From CAVBBU01 sp963593765 (lineage in GTDB: Bacteria; Bacillota; Clostridia; Lachnospirales; Lachnospiraceae), in the NCBI GenBank assembly GCA_963593765.1, contig CAVBBU010000011.1, positions 1 to 28,330 on the forward strand: 28,330 nt of DNA. The letters are read 5' to 3'. Below, piece by piece: positions 1-8,092 of this stretch (positions are counted from its first letter, which is position 1; the number at the start of each line of letters is the position of its first letter). Both the position numbers and the translations under genes were made by a program. The notes below the pieces were generated by a model. It worked only from the letters and a program-made list of their open reading frames with translations, was not told the DNA's origin and searched no databases.

Positions 1-831
1 GCATATACGATTAACTATATTATCCGAAATCCAATAGCTATCACTGGTAATAAATGTATATATAAGTGTATATGATGCTTTGATTAGATTTAATATCTGA
101 AGCAAATTATATGAAGGGACAACATTTTCGCTCATATCAAGGTATCCCGATAGTGAAGCTCCTGATATATTTAGTGCCAGCTTATTTGCAGCTACATATA
201 AAATAAGTGCCTCTAGTATAACTAGCCCAGATGTTAATGTTTCAAGAAGCCAAGCCTTTATGCTTATATCGTCCCTTATAAGTCTTAACACCTGATGCAA
301 AAATACAATCATTATAATCGTAGCAAAATATGCCTGATATATTCCTAATGATAATGCAATAAGTATCGCAGGGAGAACTATCATTTTCTTTTTAAGTATA
401 AGATATACGCCTATCATAGATATAAGAAATGAAAGTCCATACATATGTGCCGTATAAAAGTAGACGAGTATACTGCTATTTACAGCAGAGGTCATTATTA
501 CTGCACCTATTAGTATACCTCTAAGCTTATCCCTTATATCTAATGCAAGCAATATAAATATAACTGCCAGTGAAGAATATGCCAGATAAAAAAGTCCATT
601 AATATATCTAAATGGCTGGAAAAATCCCATCCACTCAAAAACAATATCAAGATAATGACCAAAAAATCTCCCCAGCGACATTAGAATCTGTGCACTGCCA
701 TATGCTCTTAGTGAGTCAGATGCATCGGCGTTAAAGAAAAGTGCCTGTGCATTAGCAAAAGCTGCAATTAAAAATATAATAAGGAATGTATGTATATATT
801 CTTTTTTAATAGCTTTGCATGTATCTATCAT
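1..831 (-). CDS. GtrII-like membrane glycosyltransferase (partial, C-terminus outside window)
   Basis: This is a polytopic membrane protein of which the first 277 residues are visible; it runs off the left edge. After a short basic N-terminus comes a hydrophobic segment, then an external loop with a FFNADASDSLR-like stretch and SLGRFFGHYLD, followed by repeated membrane segments. That order (acidic loop, then GR[FW]xG) resembles the GtrII family of O-antigen/wall polysaccharide glucosyltransferases, which use a polyprenyl-phosphate sugar donor at the outer membrane face. The ATG at 831 is preceded directly by an in-frame TAG, which fixes the start. An AAGGAGG lies 13 bases upstream. The gene overlaps the end of the upstream wall-repeat gene by 26 bases, so the two are probably co-translated. 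The family call is moderate; the membrane topology is clear. Confidence 0.6.
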   Translation of the reverse strand, partial: MIDTCKAIKKEYIHTFLIIFLIAAFANAQALFFNADASDSLRAYGSAQILMSLGRFFGHYLDIVFEWMGFFQPFRYINGLFYLAYSSLAVIFILLALDIRDKLRGILIGAVIMTSAVNSSILVYFYTAHMYGLSFLISMIGVYLILKKKMIVLPAILIALSLGIYQAYFATIIMIVFLHQVLRLIRDDISIKAWLLETLTSGLVILEALILYVAANKLALNISGASLSGYLDMSENVVPSYNLLQILNLIKASYTLIYTFITSDSYWISDNIVNRIC

Positions 832-1354
832 CTATGATAACATACCTCCTTAATCCATCGATAACATAGTCCGCACCATTACCATATTCGATATCCTCTA
901 TGCTTAGACTGCAATATCCATCAGCATCAAAGCTAAATGGCGTAGAATATATATTTTTATTTCTTAGCTTAATGCCATCCTCTGCAACATAAGAAAGTCT
1001 AGTAAGGTCTATATCATTAAGCTCACCTTTTGTTATTGTCTTAGAATGAAGATACATGCCATCGGATTTTCTAATATATATCCACTCATTAGTTAGCATA
1101 CGTCCGTTCTCATCTAAAAAGTATTTATCCGAAAGCCATGCATTCTTTATTTTATTTTCGCTATTATAATACCAATCACCACCAGAAAGGCTCCAGCTTC
1201 CGCTGCTATCCTCGCTTGTAGTACCCCCCCCATATTTATTTTTTGTAAATTTATATGTACCAAAAAATACTATAATAAGAATAGCCAAAATAACTATTCT
1301 TATTATAGTCCACGCATATGTCTTATTTGTTTTTAGCTCGTAAAATTTGCTCAT
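806..1354 (-). CDS. Membrane-anchored protein with a cell-wall-repeat-like segment
   Basis: The protein has 182 residues. A single membrane segment (about residues 15-33) is followed by a Gly/Ser-rich linker and one or two aromatic repeats resembling choline-binding/glucan-binding wall repeats (GDWYYNSENKIKNAWL, then YFLDENGRMLTNEWIYI). The rest (about 100-182) has no motif I recognise. Such repeats bind choline or other wall polymers in secreted proteins; here they are tethered by an N-terminal anchor. The start at 1354 has only a weak purine stretch before it, and the gene begins 11 bases after the exoA stop, so expression probably depends on coupling. The neighbouring GtrII-like gene suggests a role in wall polysaccharide modification; that is inference. 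Confidence 0.65.
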   Translation of the reverse strand: MSKFYELKTNKTYAWTIIRIVILAILIIVFFGTYKFTKNKYGGGTTSEDSSGSWSLSGGDWYYNSENKIKNAWLSDKYFLDENGRMLTNEWIYIRKSDGMYLHSKTITKGELNDIDLTRLSYVAEDGIKLRNKNIYSTPFSFDADGYCSLSIEDIEYGNGADYVIDGLRRYVIIDDRYMQSY

Positions 1355-1365
1355 TCTTTTGCTAC

Positions 1366-2124
1366 TTATATATTAATATCTAACTCAACTGGGCAGTGGT
1401 CACTTCCTAGTATGTCGCTATGAATCTTTGCATCAACTATTCTGTCCTTTAGGCTGTCTGAAACTATAAAGTAATCAATTCTCCAGCCTACATTTCTCTC
1501 TCTGGCCTTCATTCTGTATGACCACCACGAATATGCATCCTCCTTATCAGGATACAAATATCTAAAGCTGTCTGTAAAGCCCGCAGCTAGGAGCTTTCTC
1601 ATCTTATCTCTTTCTTCATCAGTAAAGCCTGCACTGTCGTGATTAGTCTTTGGATTTTTAAGGTCTATCTCTTCTTTAGCGACGTTTAGATCTCCACAAA
1701 ATATAATAGGCTTTTTCTTATCAAGCCCCTTAATATACTTAAGCCAGCTTTCCTCCCAGCTCATGCGGTAAGACATTCTAGCTCTCTCCTGCTGCGAATT
1801 TGGAGTATAGCATGTAAGTATATAATAATCCTCATATTCTGCTGTTATAACTCTGCCCTCTTTATCATGCTCCTCTATGCCTATTCCGTAGCTAACACTA
1901 AGCGGCTTATCCTTAGTCCACATAGCAACTCCGGAATATCCCTTCTTTTGTGCATAATTCCAGTAATCATAGTAGCCCGGAAGGTCAAGGCTTATCTGCC
2001 CCTCTTGGAGCTTAGTTTCCTGAACGCAAAATATATCTGCATCCATCTGTCTAAACACATCTGTAAATCCCTTTCCTACACATGCACGAAGCCCATTAAC
2101 ATTCCATGATATAAGCTTTTTCAT
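1366..2124 (-). CDS. exoA: Exodeoxyribonuclease III / AP endonuclease (ExoA type)
   Basis: This is an Mg-dependent AP endonuclease and 3'-5' exonuclease of the ExoIII family, acting in base-excision repair. It is 252 residues long, typical of Bacillus ExoA. Visible motifs are the N-terminal KLISWNVNGLRA, the metal ligand in QETKLQ, the substrate loop GDLNVAKEEIDL, and the C-terminal catalytic GSDHCPVEL. An upstream in-frame ATG at 2190 lies inside the ABC-F gene and would add 22 residues without similarity to the family. The ATG at 2124 has GGAG ten bases upstream and follows the ABC-F stop after one base (TAGAATG), indicating translational coupling. I am very sure of the family. Confidence 0.95.
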   Translation of the reverse strand: MKKLISWNVNGLRACVGKGFTDVFRQMDADIFCVQETKLQEGQISLDLPGYYDYWNYAQKKGYSGVAMWTKDKPLSVSYGIGIEEHDKEGRVITAEYEDYYILTCYTPNSQQERARMSYRMSWEESWLKYIKGLDKKKPIIFCGDLNVAKEEIDLKNPKTNHDSAGFTDEERDKMRKLLAAGFTDSFRYLYPDKEDAYSWWSYRMKARERNVGWRIDYFIVSDSLKDRIVDAKIHSDILGSDHCPVELDINI

Positions 2125-2125
2125 T

Positions 2126-3763
2126 CTAGTTATCTCCAGCCTGATCCTCTGATACTGTAAATGTAAATCTCTTTCTAGCCATCTCATCACTCTCTAGGTA
2201 TTCGTCATAGGTTGTAATCTTATCTATAAGCTTGCCACCTATTATCTCCATAATTCGATTGGCTGTTGTTTCTACTATCTGATGGTCTCTTGATGAAAAT
2301 ATCATTACCCCAGGGAATTTAACCATACCATCATTAAGTGCAGATATAGCTTCCATATCCAGGTGGTCTGTCGGCTCATCAAGCATAAGAACATTTGCTC
2401 CGCTTATCATAAGCTTTGATAGCATGCATCTTACCTTTTCGCCTCCTGAGAGAACCTTAACCATCTTCATTCCATCATCGCCTGCAAAAAGCATTCTCCC
2501 CAAAAAGCCTCTTACATATGTTACATCCTTATTCTCGGAATACTTTGTAAGCCACTCAACTATAGTTTCATCTGATGCAAACTCGCTTGAATTATCCTTT
2601 GGGAAATAAGCCTGTGATGTAGTAATTCCCCACTTGTACGAGCCACTATCCGGCTCCATCTCTCCTGCAAGTATCTTAAAGAGAGTTTCCTTTGCCTTTT
2701 CGTTTGGTCCAACTAGTGCTACCTTATCCTCTCTTCTAAGTATGAAGCTTATATTATCAAGCACCTTCTCACCGTCTATAGTCTTAGTTAATCCCTCGAC
2801 GGTAAGCACCTCATTACCTATCTCTCTGTCTGGTCTGAAATCTATATAAGGATACTTTCTGCTAGATGGCTTGATGTCCTCTAGCTGTATCTTTTCTAAT
2901 GCTCTCTTTCTAGATGTAGCCTGCTTTGACTTTGAAGCATTTGCAGAGAACCTTTGAATAAATTCCTTAAGCTCCTTGATCTGCTCCTCCTTCTTTCTGT
3001 TAGCTTCCTTCATCTGTCTAATCATAAGCTGACTAGACTCATACCAGAAGTCATAATTTCCTGCATATAGCTGTATCTTGCCATAGTCTATATCCGCAAT
3101 CATAGTACAAACCTTATTAAGGAAATATCTATCATGCGAAACAACTATAACTGTATTTTCAAAGTTAATTAAAAATTCCTCTAGCCAGCCTATAGCATCA
3201 AGGTCGAGATGGTTTGTAGGTTCATCAAGAAGAAGAATGTCCGGATTACCAAAAAGTGCTCTTGCAAGCAGCACCTTAACCTTAAGTGCACCTGTAAGAT
3301 CCTTCATAAGCTCTCTGTGGTGCTCTGTTTCTACGCCAAGTCCGTTAAGCAGATTTTCTGCATCAGATTCAGCCTCCCAGCCGTTCATATTTGCAAACTC
3401 GCCCTCTAGCTCAGCTGCCTTAATGCCGTCCTCATCCGAAAAATCTTCCTTGGCATATATAGCATCCTTTTCCTTCATAATGTCATACAGCCTTTGATTA
3501 CCCATAATAACTGTATCTAAAACCGTATATTCATCATACTTAAAATGGTCCTGCTCTAGCACAGAAAGCCTCTGCCCAGGTGTTACTGCTATATCGCCGT
3601 TAGTTGGCTCTAGCTTTCCAGAAAGTATCTTTAGAAATGTAGACTTTCCGGCACCATTTGCTCCTATCAGTCCATAGCAATTTCCTTCGGTAAACTTGAT
3701 ATTAACGTCCTCGAACAATGCCTTCTTGCCTATTCTAAGAGTTACTCCATTAGCACTAATCAT
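2126..3763 (-). CDS. ABC-F family ATPase (YkpA/YbiT-like), one degenerate ATP site
   Basis: This 545-residue soluble protein has two ABC ATPase domains and no membrane domain, which defines the ABC-F class; many members act on the ribosome. Domain 1 has Walker A GANGAGKS (34-41), an altered signature LTGAL (156-160), Walker B with EPTNHLD, and H-loop VVSHD. The inter-domain linker (about 240-300) is charged and helical. Domain 2 has a broken Walker A, GPNEKAKET (352-360), an intact signature LSGGE (438-442), LDEPTDHLD, and SRDHQ where the H-loop histidine would be. One composite ATP site is therefore canonical and the other degenerate. It is second-to-last before the surface genes and coupled to exoA. 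Family certain; the YkpA/YbiT subgroup is likely; substrate or ribosomal role unknown. Confidence 0.92.
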   Translation of the reverse strand: MISANGVTLRIGKKALFEDVNIKFTEGNCYGLIGANGAGKSTFLKILSGKLEPTNGDIAVTPGQRLSVLEQDHFKYDEYTVLDTVIMGNQRLYDIMKEKDAIYAKEDFSDEDGIKAAELEGEFANMNGWEAESDAENLLNGLGVETEHHRELMKDLTGALKVKVLLARALFGNPDILLLDEPTNHLDLDAIGWLEEFLINFENTVIVVSHDRYFLNKVCTMIADIDYGKIQLYAGNYDFWYESSQLMIRQMKEANRKKEEQIKELKEFIQRFSANASKSKQATSRKRALEKIQLEDIKPSSRKYPYIDFRPDREIGNEVLTVEGLTKTIDGEKVLDNISFILRREDKVALVGPNEKAKETLFKILAGEMEPDSGSYKWGITTSQAYFPKDNSSEFASDETIVEWLTKYSENKDVTYVRGFLGRMLFAGDDGMKMVKVLSGGEKVRCMLSKLMISGANVLMLDEPTDHLDMEAISALNDGMVKFPGVMIFSSRDHQIVETTANRIMEIIGGKLIDKITTYDEYLESDEMARKRFTFTVSEDQAGDN

Positions 3764-3773
3764 AAATTAATTC

Positions 3774-5141
3774 CTATCTTTCCTCGTATTTTTTAATAAG
3801 ATCTCTATTATACTTTTCTATATCAGAAAGCCAATCCTCATTAAACTGCTCCGCAGGTATAGTTCCTACATACCATGGCTTTGAATTAAAGTAATCGCTA
3901 AGTGCTTTGTCCTTAAAGATTCTTCCATGTCTTGCATACAGCTCATTTCTAGCAATTCTTAGCTCATACTCAGAAAGGTACATAACCTCGGAATCCTCTA
4001 GCCTTCTTTTGTCGCTGTCTGGAAGTACATAATCGGTAGAGCTTGAAGCCTCTGGTGTTTTGAATTTTGAGTTATCATTAGACTCTGGATATGCATATAT
4101 CTCTATCTCTGATATCGCTGTATCATCGTATTTATTTCCTGGTGTTACTGAGTTAATATATATTTTTATACTTGACGTATAATATAAGCCTCCAAAATCC
4201 ACACATGCCTTATGACTTCCATCATAAAACAGTTCTTCGCTCATATAGCTTCCATCATCTAGCACTATCATTATAGATGCTGGTCTGCCATTATTTTCAT
4301 AGGTGCCTTCCGATTTTTGATACCCACCGTATATTATTAAAAATTCTACTCCTCTAGTACTGCCATCAGCAGTTGACAGCTTTATCCACTGCCCCTCGCC
4401 ATTTCCGCTAACTCCCTCTACCCAAGCGGTGGCTAGGTTTCCATCTGCTACATTGTATGCTGAATATGTATTGCCATCTGATGGGCTAAGCTCTGATGAA
4501 GCCTCGCATACTGTAAAATTATAATCCTGTATCATATCAAATGAACCCTCTTCCGGCTCTGACGGAGCTGTTGCTTCTTCTGACATGGTATTATTATATG
4601 CATCTTCTTTGGCATTTTCTGTAGCCGCGTTATCTTCTATCTCATCTAATGTTTCGTCTTTAAGATTATCTTTTTCTGATATAGTAGCCTTGCCGTCCAT
4701 AAATCTTTCTTTAACGAATCTATATCCCAAAAGGCCTCCGCCCACTACTACAACAATGGCACATATAGCTACCACAATAGCAACAATTGGGAGAGCAGAT
4801 TTTTTATTATTTTTAGGTTCGTTTGGCATGCTACTTTGATTAGGGACACTACCCACATTGCCTGCATTAGCTGCAACCTGCTTAATGTATTCGATATTCA
4901 TAATCGGAGCTTTACGCTCATTTTTAGGCTCTGCAGCTTGCTCCTTATTTATATCTACCTCTGGCATTATGGCATCGCCTGTTTTCTCTTGTTCATTAGC
5001 CGAAAAGTCTGTATCTAATTTTTCTTGCTTCTCGACTTTGTTATCGGGATTTTGTTCTATCACCACATCTACCTTACATCCGCAATTCGGACAAAATCTC
5101 GCATCATCCTCTAAATTAGAGCCACAATTTTTACAAAACAT
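3774..5141 (-). CDS. Zinc-ribbon membrane protein with discoidin-like and YARHG domains
   Basis: The protein has 455 residues. An N-terminal zinc ribbon has Cys at 3, 6, 17 and 20 and would lie in the cytoplasm. After an acidic, Lys/Glu-rich linker comes one membrane segment (about 117-140). The outer part begins with another acidic linker, then a beta-rich domain (about 205-350) resembling a discoidin/NADase-type glycan-binding fold, and ends in a YARHG domain (about 372-455) containing the diagnostic ARNELYARHGRIF. YARHG domains are extracellular and occur in wall-associated proteins; their function is not settled. The ribosome binding site AGGAGGT sits six bases before the ATG. It follows another zinc-ribbon membrane gene in the same operon. 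A sensory or wall-associated role is inference. Confidence 0.85.
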   Translation of the reverse strand: MFCKNCGSNLEDDARFCPNCGCKVDVVIEQNPDNKVEKQEKLDTDFSANEQEKTGDAIMPEVDINKEQAAEPKNERKAPIMNIEYIKQVAANAGNVGSVPNQSSMPNEPKNNKKSALPIVAIVVAICAIVVVVGGGLLGYRFVKERFMDGKATISEKDNLKDETLDEIEDNAATENAKEDAYNNTMSEEATAPSEPEEGSFDMIQDYNFTVCEASSELSPSDGNTYSAYNVADGNLATAWVEGVSGNGEGQWIKLSTADGSTRGVEFLIIYGGYQKSEGTYENNGRPASIMIVLDDGSYMSEELFYDGSHKACVDFGGLYYTSSIKIYINSVTPGNKYDDTAISEIEIYAYPESNDNSKFKTPEASSSTDYVLPDSDKRRLEDSEVMYLSEYELRIARNELYARHGRIFKDKALSDYFNSKPWYVGTIPAEQFNEDWLSDIEKYNRDLIKKYEER

Positions 5142-5163
5142 ATACGCACCTCCTATAACTTAT

Positions 5164-5194
5164 AATCCCTCTAAAGTTAGGCTCTAGAGGGATT
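5164..5194 (-). other. Intergenic hairpin between two zinc-ribbon genes
   Basis: A perfect 10-bp inverted repeat (AATCCCTCTA / TAGAGGGATT, 11-base loop) lies between the stop of the upstream gene and the ribosome binding site of the next. There is no U-run after it on the minus strand, so it is more likely an mRNA processing or stability element, or a weak attenuator, than a full terminator. Confidence 0.5.
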
Positions 5195-5198
5195 AGTA

Positions 5199-5948
5199 TT
5201 ACTGATTACAATTAGGGCACTTACCTGTAGACTGGTCTATAGGTGAGCCACATGTCTTACAGAATTTAGGATAAGCCTGCTGCTGCACTGCCTGAGGCTC
5301 AGCCTGCTGAGCAGCTGCTTGCTGCATGTTTACCTGCGTCTGCTGACTAGGTGCTGCCTGCTGTGGCTGATTAGGATATGGCTGCTGAGGCATTCCTTGA
5401 TTATATGCTTGATTTGCATTCTGCCCGTAGCCCTGCATTGGTGCCTGCTTTGGAACAAATTTGTTTAGGTCTATATCTCTCTGGAACATATCTACATTTC
5501 CGGCATCACCCTTTAGCTTATTGTTAATCTGGATAACGTTAGTTACAAGCACTACCGTAAGCATAGCCAGCTCGTAGAATATACGTATTACAACAAACGC
5601 ACCTATCATGCCTAAAAACCAAAGGAGAAAATCCCTGTTGAACATATTCAGTACACAATATATGATTGCGCTTGCAGTTGCTAAAACATATAAAAACTTA
5701 AGTATAGCTTCTACAAATAAAATCTTGAAATTTAAGAAATCATGCAGCCAAAGTGCAAAGCCCTTTAGCCCTTTTCTTTTATTAGCCGGCAATAAAACTA
5801 TAAATGCAACAATGGTTAATATGAGTGCTAAGAAAAATGCTATCATTGCCGATGTTCCCATCCACTCAATTTTTTCAAGCGTGCTACTATAGTTATCATA
5901 ACCGTATCCGTAGCCATAATTATTTACTCCAAACAATAAATTTGCCAT
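5199..5948 (-). CDS. Membrane protein with Q-rich linker and C-terminal zinc ribbon
   Basis: The protein has 249 residues, counted from the ATG at 5948. A second ATG at 5957 abuts the GAGGAG ribosome binding site and is too close to be used; the one at 5948 has nine-base spacing. The N-terminal half has a Tyr/Gly-rich start and about three to four membrane segments (residues 30-145). Then comes a low-complexity linker rich in Gln, Pro, Ala and Asn (about 170-225), predicted to be disordered, and a C-terminal zinc ribbon (CKTCG...CPNC). I do not recognise a named family for the membrane part. It is first in its operon, with its own promoter at 5985-6013. Function unknown; the ribbon and linker suggest a scaffold or regulatory role, which is inference. 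Confidence 0.8.
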   Translation of the reverse strand: MANLLFGVNNYGYGYGYDNYSSTLEKIEWMGTSAMIAFFLALILTIVAFIVLLPANKRKGLKGFALWLHDFLNFKILFVEAILKFLYVLATASAIIYCVLNMFNRDFLLWFLGMIGAFVVIRIFYELAMLTVVLVTNVIQINNKLKGDAGNVDMFQRDIDLNKFVPKQAPMQGYGQNANQAYNQGMPQQPYPNQPQQAAPSQQTQVNMQQAAAQQAEPQAVQQQAYPKFCKTCGSPIDQSTGKCPNCNQ

Positions 5949-5984
5949 ATTTAACATCTCCTCATTTACATATTTGACGCAGAT

Positions 5985-6013
5985 ATTCTACCATTTTATA
6001 AGGCTTAAGGCAA
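5985..6013 (-). promoter_or_regulatory. Promoter of the zinc-ribbon/ABC-F/exoA operon
   Basis: On the minus strand a TTGCCT -35 (6008-6013), 17-bp spacer and TAGAAT -10 (5985-5990) are visible, with TG one base before the -10 (extended -10). The predicted RNA start is about 30 bases before the ATG at 5948. Confidence 0.65.
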
Positions 6014-6034
6014 GCAAGCGTTATTTCTAAATAA

Positions 6035-6130
6035 GAATCCTGCCTCGCAGGATTCCCCACCTGCGGCGGGTCGCAAAGCGACATCTTCCACTTGGCCGCA
6101 GTGCGATCCAAAGCGGAGCTTTTTTTACTT
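6035..6130. repeat. GC-rich cluster of inverted repeats
   Basis: Within an AT-rich spacer there is a compact GC-rich block of nested palindromes. It includes GAATCCTGC/GCAGGATTC (6035-6055, 3-base loop), GTCGC/GCGAC (6070-6082), an enclosing CTGCGGC/GCCGCAG (6061-6067 with 6095-6101), and AAAGC/GCTTT before a T-run (about 6111-6125). The composition differs sharply from the flanks, which suggests a mobile palindromic repeat of the REP/MITE kind. Copies elsewhere in the genome cannot be checked here. Confidence 0.5.
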
Positions 6131-6158
6131 CATAGCTCGCGATTTCCTATATAATGCA

Positions 6159-6184
6159 AAAAGCCCACCAAGCGGCGGGCTTTT
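6159..6184 (-). terminator. Intrinsic terminator after rplL
   Basis: An 11-bp stem (AAAAGCCCGCC / GGTGGGCTTTT on the minus strand, one G-U pair, 4-base loop GCTT) ends in a T-run. It lies 34 bases beyond the rplL stop and closes the ribosomal protein operon. Confidence 0.88.
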
Positions 6185-6217
6185 AATACTACATTTTTAA
6201 ATGTATTATGCTTCTTA

Positions 6218-6595
6218 TTACTTAAGAGTACACTTAGCTCCAACTTCCTCGAGCTTCTTCTTGATATCCTCTGCCTCTTCCTTAGCAGCTGCTTCCTTAA
6301 GTACCTTAGGAGCTCCATCAACAAGATCCTTAGCTTCCTTAAGTCCAAGACCAGTTACCTCACGAACTACCTTGATAACCTTAACCTTCTCAGCTCCAAC
6401 CTCTGTAAGCTCTACGTCAAACTCAGACTTCTCCTCGCCGCCTGCTGCTGCGCCTGCACCTGCTGCTGCAACTACAACTCCTGCTGCTGCGCTTACACCA
6501 AACTCTTCCTCACATGCCTTAACAAGGTCGTTAAGCTCTAGTACTGATAATTCCTTTATTGCATCTATAAACTCTGCAGTTGTTAACTTTGCCAT
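6218..6595 (-). CDS. rplL: 50S ribosomal protein L7/L12
   Basis: This stalk protein recruits translation GTPases to the large subunit. Its 125 residues show the N-terminal dimerisation region (TTAEFIDAIKELSVLELNDLV), the Ala/Gly-rich hinge (about 35-53) and the C-terminal domain with the factor-binding helix (VREVTGLGLKEAKDLVDGAPK). GGAGG precedes the ATG. It follows rplJ by 58 bases, as expected for the L10-(L12)n stalk genes, and is followed by a strong terminator. Confidence 0.98.
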   Translation of the reverse strand: MAKLTTAEFIDAIKELSVLELNDLVKACEEEFGVSAAAGVVVAAAGAGAAAGGEEKSEFDVELTEVGAEKVKVIKVVREVTGLGLKEAKDLVDGAPKVLKEAAAKEEAEDIKKKLEEVGAKCTLK

Positions 6596-6653
6596 TATAT
6601 TATCCTCCGTTTTATTATTTTTGCGGAACTACTCCGCCATATACTTATTGTTC

Positions 6654-7169
6654 TTATGCCTCTGCTGGTGCTTCGGCTGCTGGCTCCTTCTGAGCTATCT
6701 GATTGATTACTCTTGCGAAGTTGCTTATAGGTGACTTCATGCTGCCAAGAAGTCTTCCAAGAAGCTCTTCTCTAGATGGAATAGCGGCTATAGTCATAAT
6801 AGAAGCTGCATCATAGCTCTCGCCTTCTACTATACCACCCTTAAGCTGTAGCTTATCTGCTGTCTTAGCAAACTTAGCAAGTACTCTAGCAGGTGCAGTA
6901 GCATCTTCCTTAGATACTGCTATAGCAGATGGTCCTTCTAGAAGTGACTCAAGTCCTTCGTATGCTGTGCCCTTAGTTGCAAGTCTTACCATAGTATTCT
7001 TATATACCTTATAAGTAACACCAGCTTCTCTAAGACTCTTACGCAGCTGTGTATCCTGTTCTACTGTAAGTCCAAGATAATCAACAACTACTGCTGCCTT
7101 AGCTCCATCAAGAGTATTTGCAATTTCCTGAACTATAGGCTGCTTTTGTTCATTCTTAGAATTTCTCAT
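6654..7169 (-). CDS. rplJ: 50S ribosomal protein L10
   Basis: L10 anchors L7/L12 dimers to 23S rRNA. The 171-residue length fits the family. Family features are VVDYLGLTVEQDTQLRKSLREAGVTYKVYKNTM in the N-terminal domain, given here only as a region (about residues 33-60), and the C-terminal helix that binds L12 before the Ala/Pro/Glu tail. GGAGG lies at the right distance before the ATG. The leader at 7231-7342 marks autogenous control by the L10-L12 complex. Confidence 0.98.
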   Translation of the reverse strand: MRNSKNEQKQPIVQEIANTLDGAKAAVVVDYLGLTVEQDTQLRKSLREAGVTYKVYKNTMVRLATKGTAYEGLESLLEGPSAIAVSKEDATAPARVLAKFAKTADKLQLKGGIVEGESYDAASIMTIAAIPSREELLGRLLGSMKSPISNFARVINQIAQKEPAAEAPAEA

Positions 7170-7230
7170 GTTTTCCTCCTTCTTTTTTTATTTTAAGTAC
7201 GGCTCGAAAACAATTAATTTATATGAAGTA

Positions 7231-7262
7231 AAAAATCCCTTGCCTTCAAAGGAACGCAAGGG
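7231..7262 (-). terminator. Attenuator terminator in the rplJ leader
   Basis: On the minus strand CCCTTGC pairs with GCAAGGG around a 12-base loop and is followed at once by a run of T, the form of an intrinsic terminator. It sits between the L10-binding leader and rplJ, so it probably reduces rplJ-rplL transcription when L10-L12 is in excess. This is the arrangement known for Firmicutes L10 leaders. Confidence 0.8.
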
Positions 7263-7287
7263 AATAAATCTACTAAGTATTATTTTC

Positions 7288-7342
7288 CCTCGGTAGGCGG
7301 CTTTACTCTTACGTCCTTTGGACACCTACTGTCTTCGGCCAT
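7288..7342 (-). promoter_or_regulatory. Ribosomal protein L10 leader RNA
   Basis: The minus strand carries the conserved leader features: GCCGAAGACAGTAGGTG at its start, an internal AAAGGACGTAAGAG segment, and AGCCGCCTACCGAGG at the end. GTAGG(T/C)G and CGCCTAC pair to close the structure. L10 bound with L12 recognises this RNA and controls rplJ-rplL. The predicted transcription start from the promoter at 7348-7376 falls at its 5' edge. Confidence 0.85.
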
Positions 7343-7347
7343 GTACT

Positions 7348-7376
7348 TTTTAACATATTTTATTATATTCTGTCAA
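7348..7376 (-). promoter_or_regulatory. Probable rplJ-rplL promoter
   Basis: A perfect TTGACA (7371-7376) lies just past the rplA stop, followed after 17 bases by TTAAAA (7348-7353), a weak -10. The predicted start near 7341 coincides with the beginning of the L10 leader, which supports use. Readthrough from rplK-rplA is also possible. Confidence 0.5.
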
Positions 7377-7378
7377 GC

Positions 7379-8074
7379 CTAGTTAGATATCTTACCTGTG
7401 TTAAGTCTAAGTCCAGGTCCCATAGTTGAAGTAAGTATAGCACTCTTCATATATGTTCCCTTAAGTGTTGCAGGCTTAGCCTTGTTGATAGCATCTATCA
7501 TAGCCTGGAAGTTCTCCTGAAGCTTGCTCTCCTCGAAAGAAGCCTTACCAATAACTACATGGATAATGTTTGTCTTATCAAGTCTGTACTCAACCTTACC
7601 AGCCTTAATATCCTCTATAGCCTTTGTTACATCCATAGTAACTGTTCCAGCCTTAGGGTTTGGCATAAGTCCCTTAGGTCCAAGTACCTTACCTAGTCTA
7701 CCAACAACACCCATCATATCAGGTGTAGCTACTACAACATCGAAATCAAGCCAACCCTCATTCTGAATCTTAGGTATAAGCTCGTCTCCGCCTACATAAT
7801 CTGCTCCTGCTGCCTGTGCCTCATCTACCTTAGCACCCTTAGCAAAAACAAGTATACGTACCTTCTTACCAGTTCCGTGAGGAAGAACTACTGCTCCTCT
7901 TATCTGCTGGTCTGCGTGACGTCCGTCACAGCCTGTACGAATGTGTAGCTCTATAGTCTCATCAAACTTTGCAGCTGCTGTCTTCTTAAGTATAGCGATT
8001 GCATCTGGCACATCATATAGCACTGTACGATCAACTAATTTTGCAGCTTCTTGATATCTCTTTCCGTGTTTCAT
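7379..8074 (-). CDS. rplA: 50S ribosomal protein L1
   Basis: L1 forms the mobile stalk near the E site and represses its own operon by binding mRNA. The 231-residue length is standard. The RNA-binding surface is visible in the FDETIELHIRTG region, and the family signature covers MPNPKAGTVT and KAGKVEYRLDK, with the C-terminal STMGPGLRL. GGAGGAG precedes the ATG. It starts 18 bases after the rplK stop, so the two genes are one transcription unit under the operator at 8532-8559. Confidence 0.98.
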   Translation of the reverse strand: MKHGKRYQEAAKLVDRTVLYDVPDAIAILKKTAAAKFDETIELHIRTGCDGRHADQQIRGAVVLPHGTGKKVRILVFAKGAKVDEAQAAGADYVGGDELIPKIQNEGWLDFDVVVATPDMMGVVGRLGKVLGPKGLMPNPKAGTVTMDVTKAIEDIKAGKVEYRLDKTNIIHVVIGKASFEESKLQENFQAMIDAINKAKPATLKGTYMKSAILTSTMGPGLRLNTGKISN

Positions 8075-8092
8075 CTTATTCTCCTCCCAAAA

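Noticed and set aside
6201..6734. Plus-strand frame of 177 codons across rplL and rplJ
   Set aside because: It is a shadow of two certain ribosomal protein genes on the other strand.
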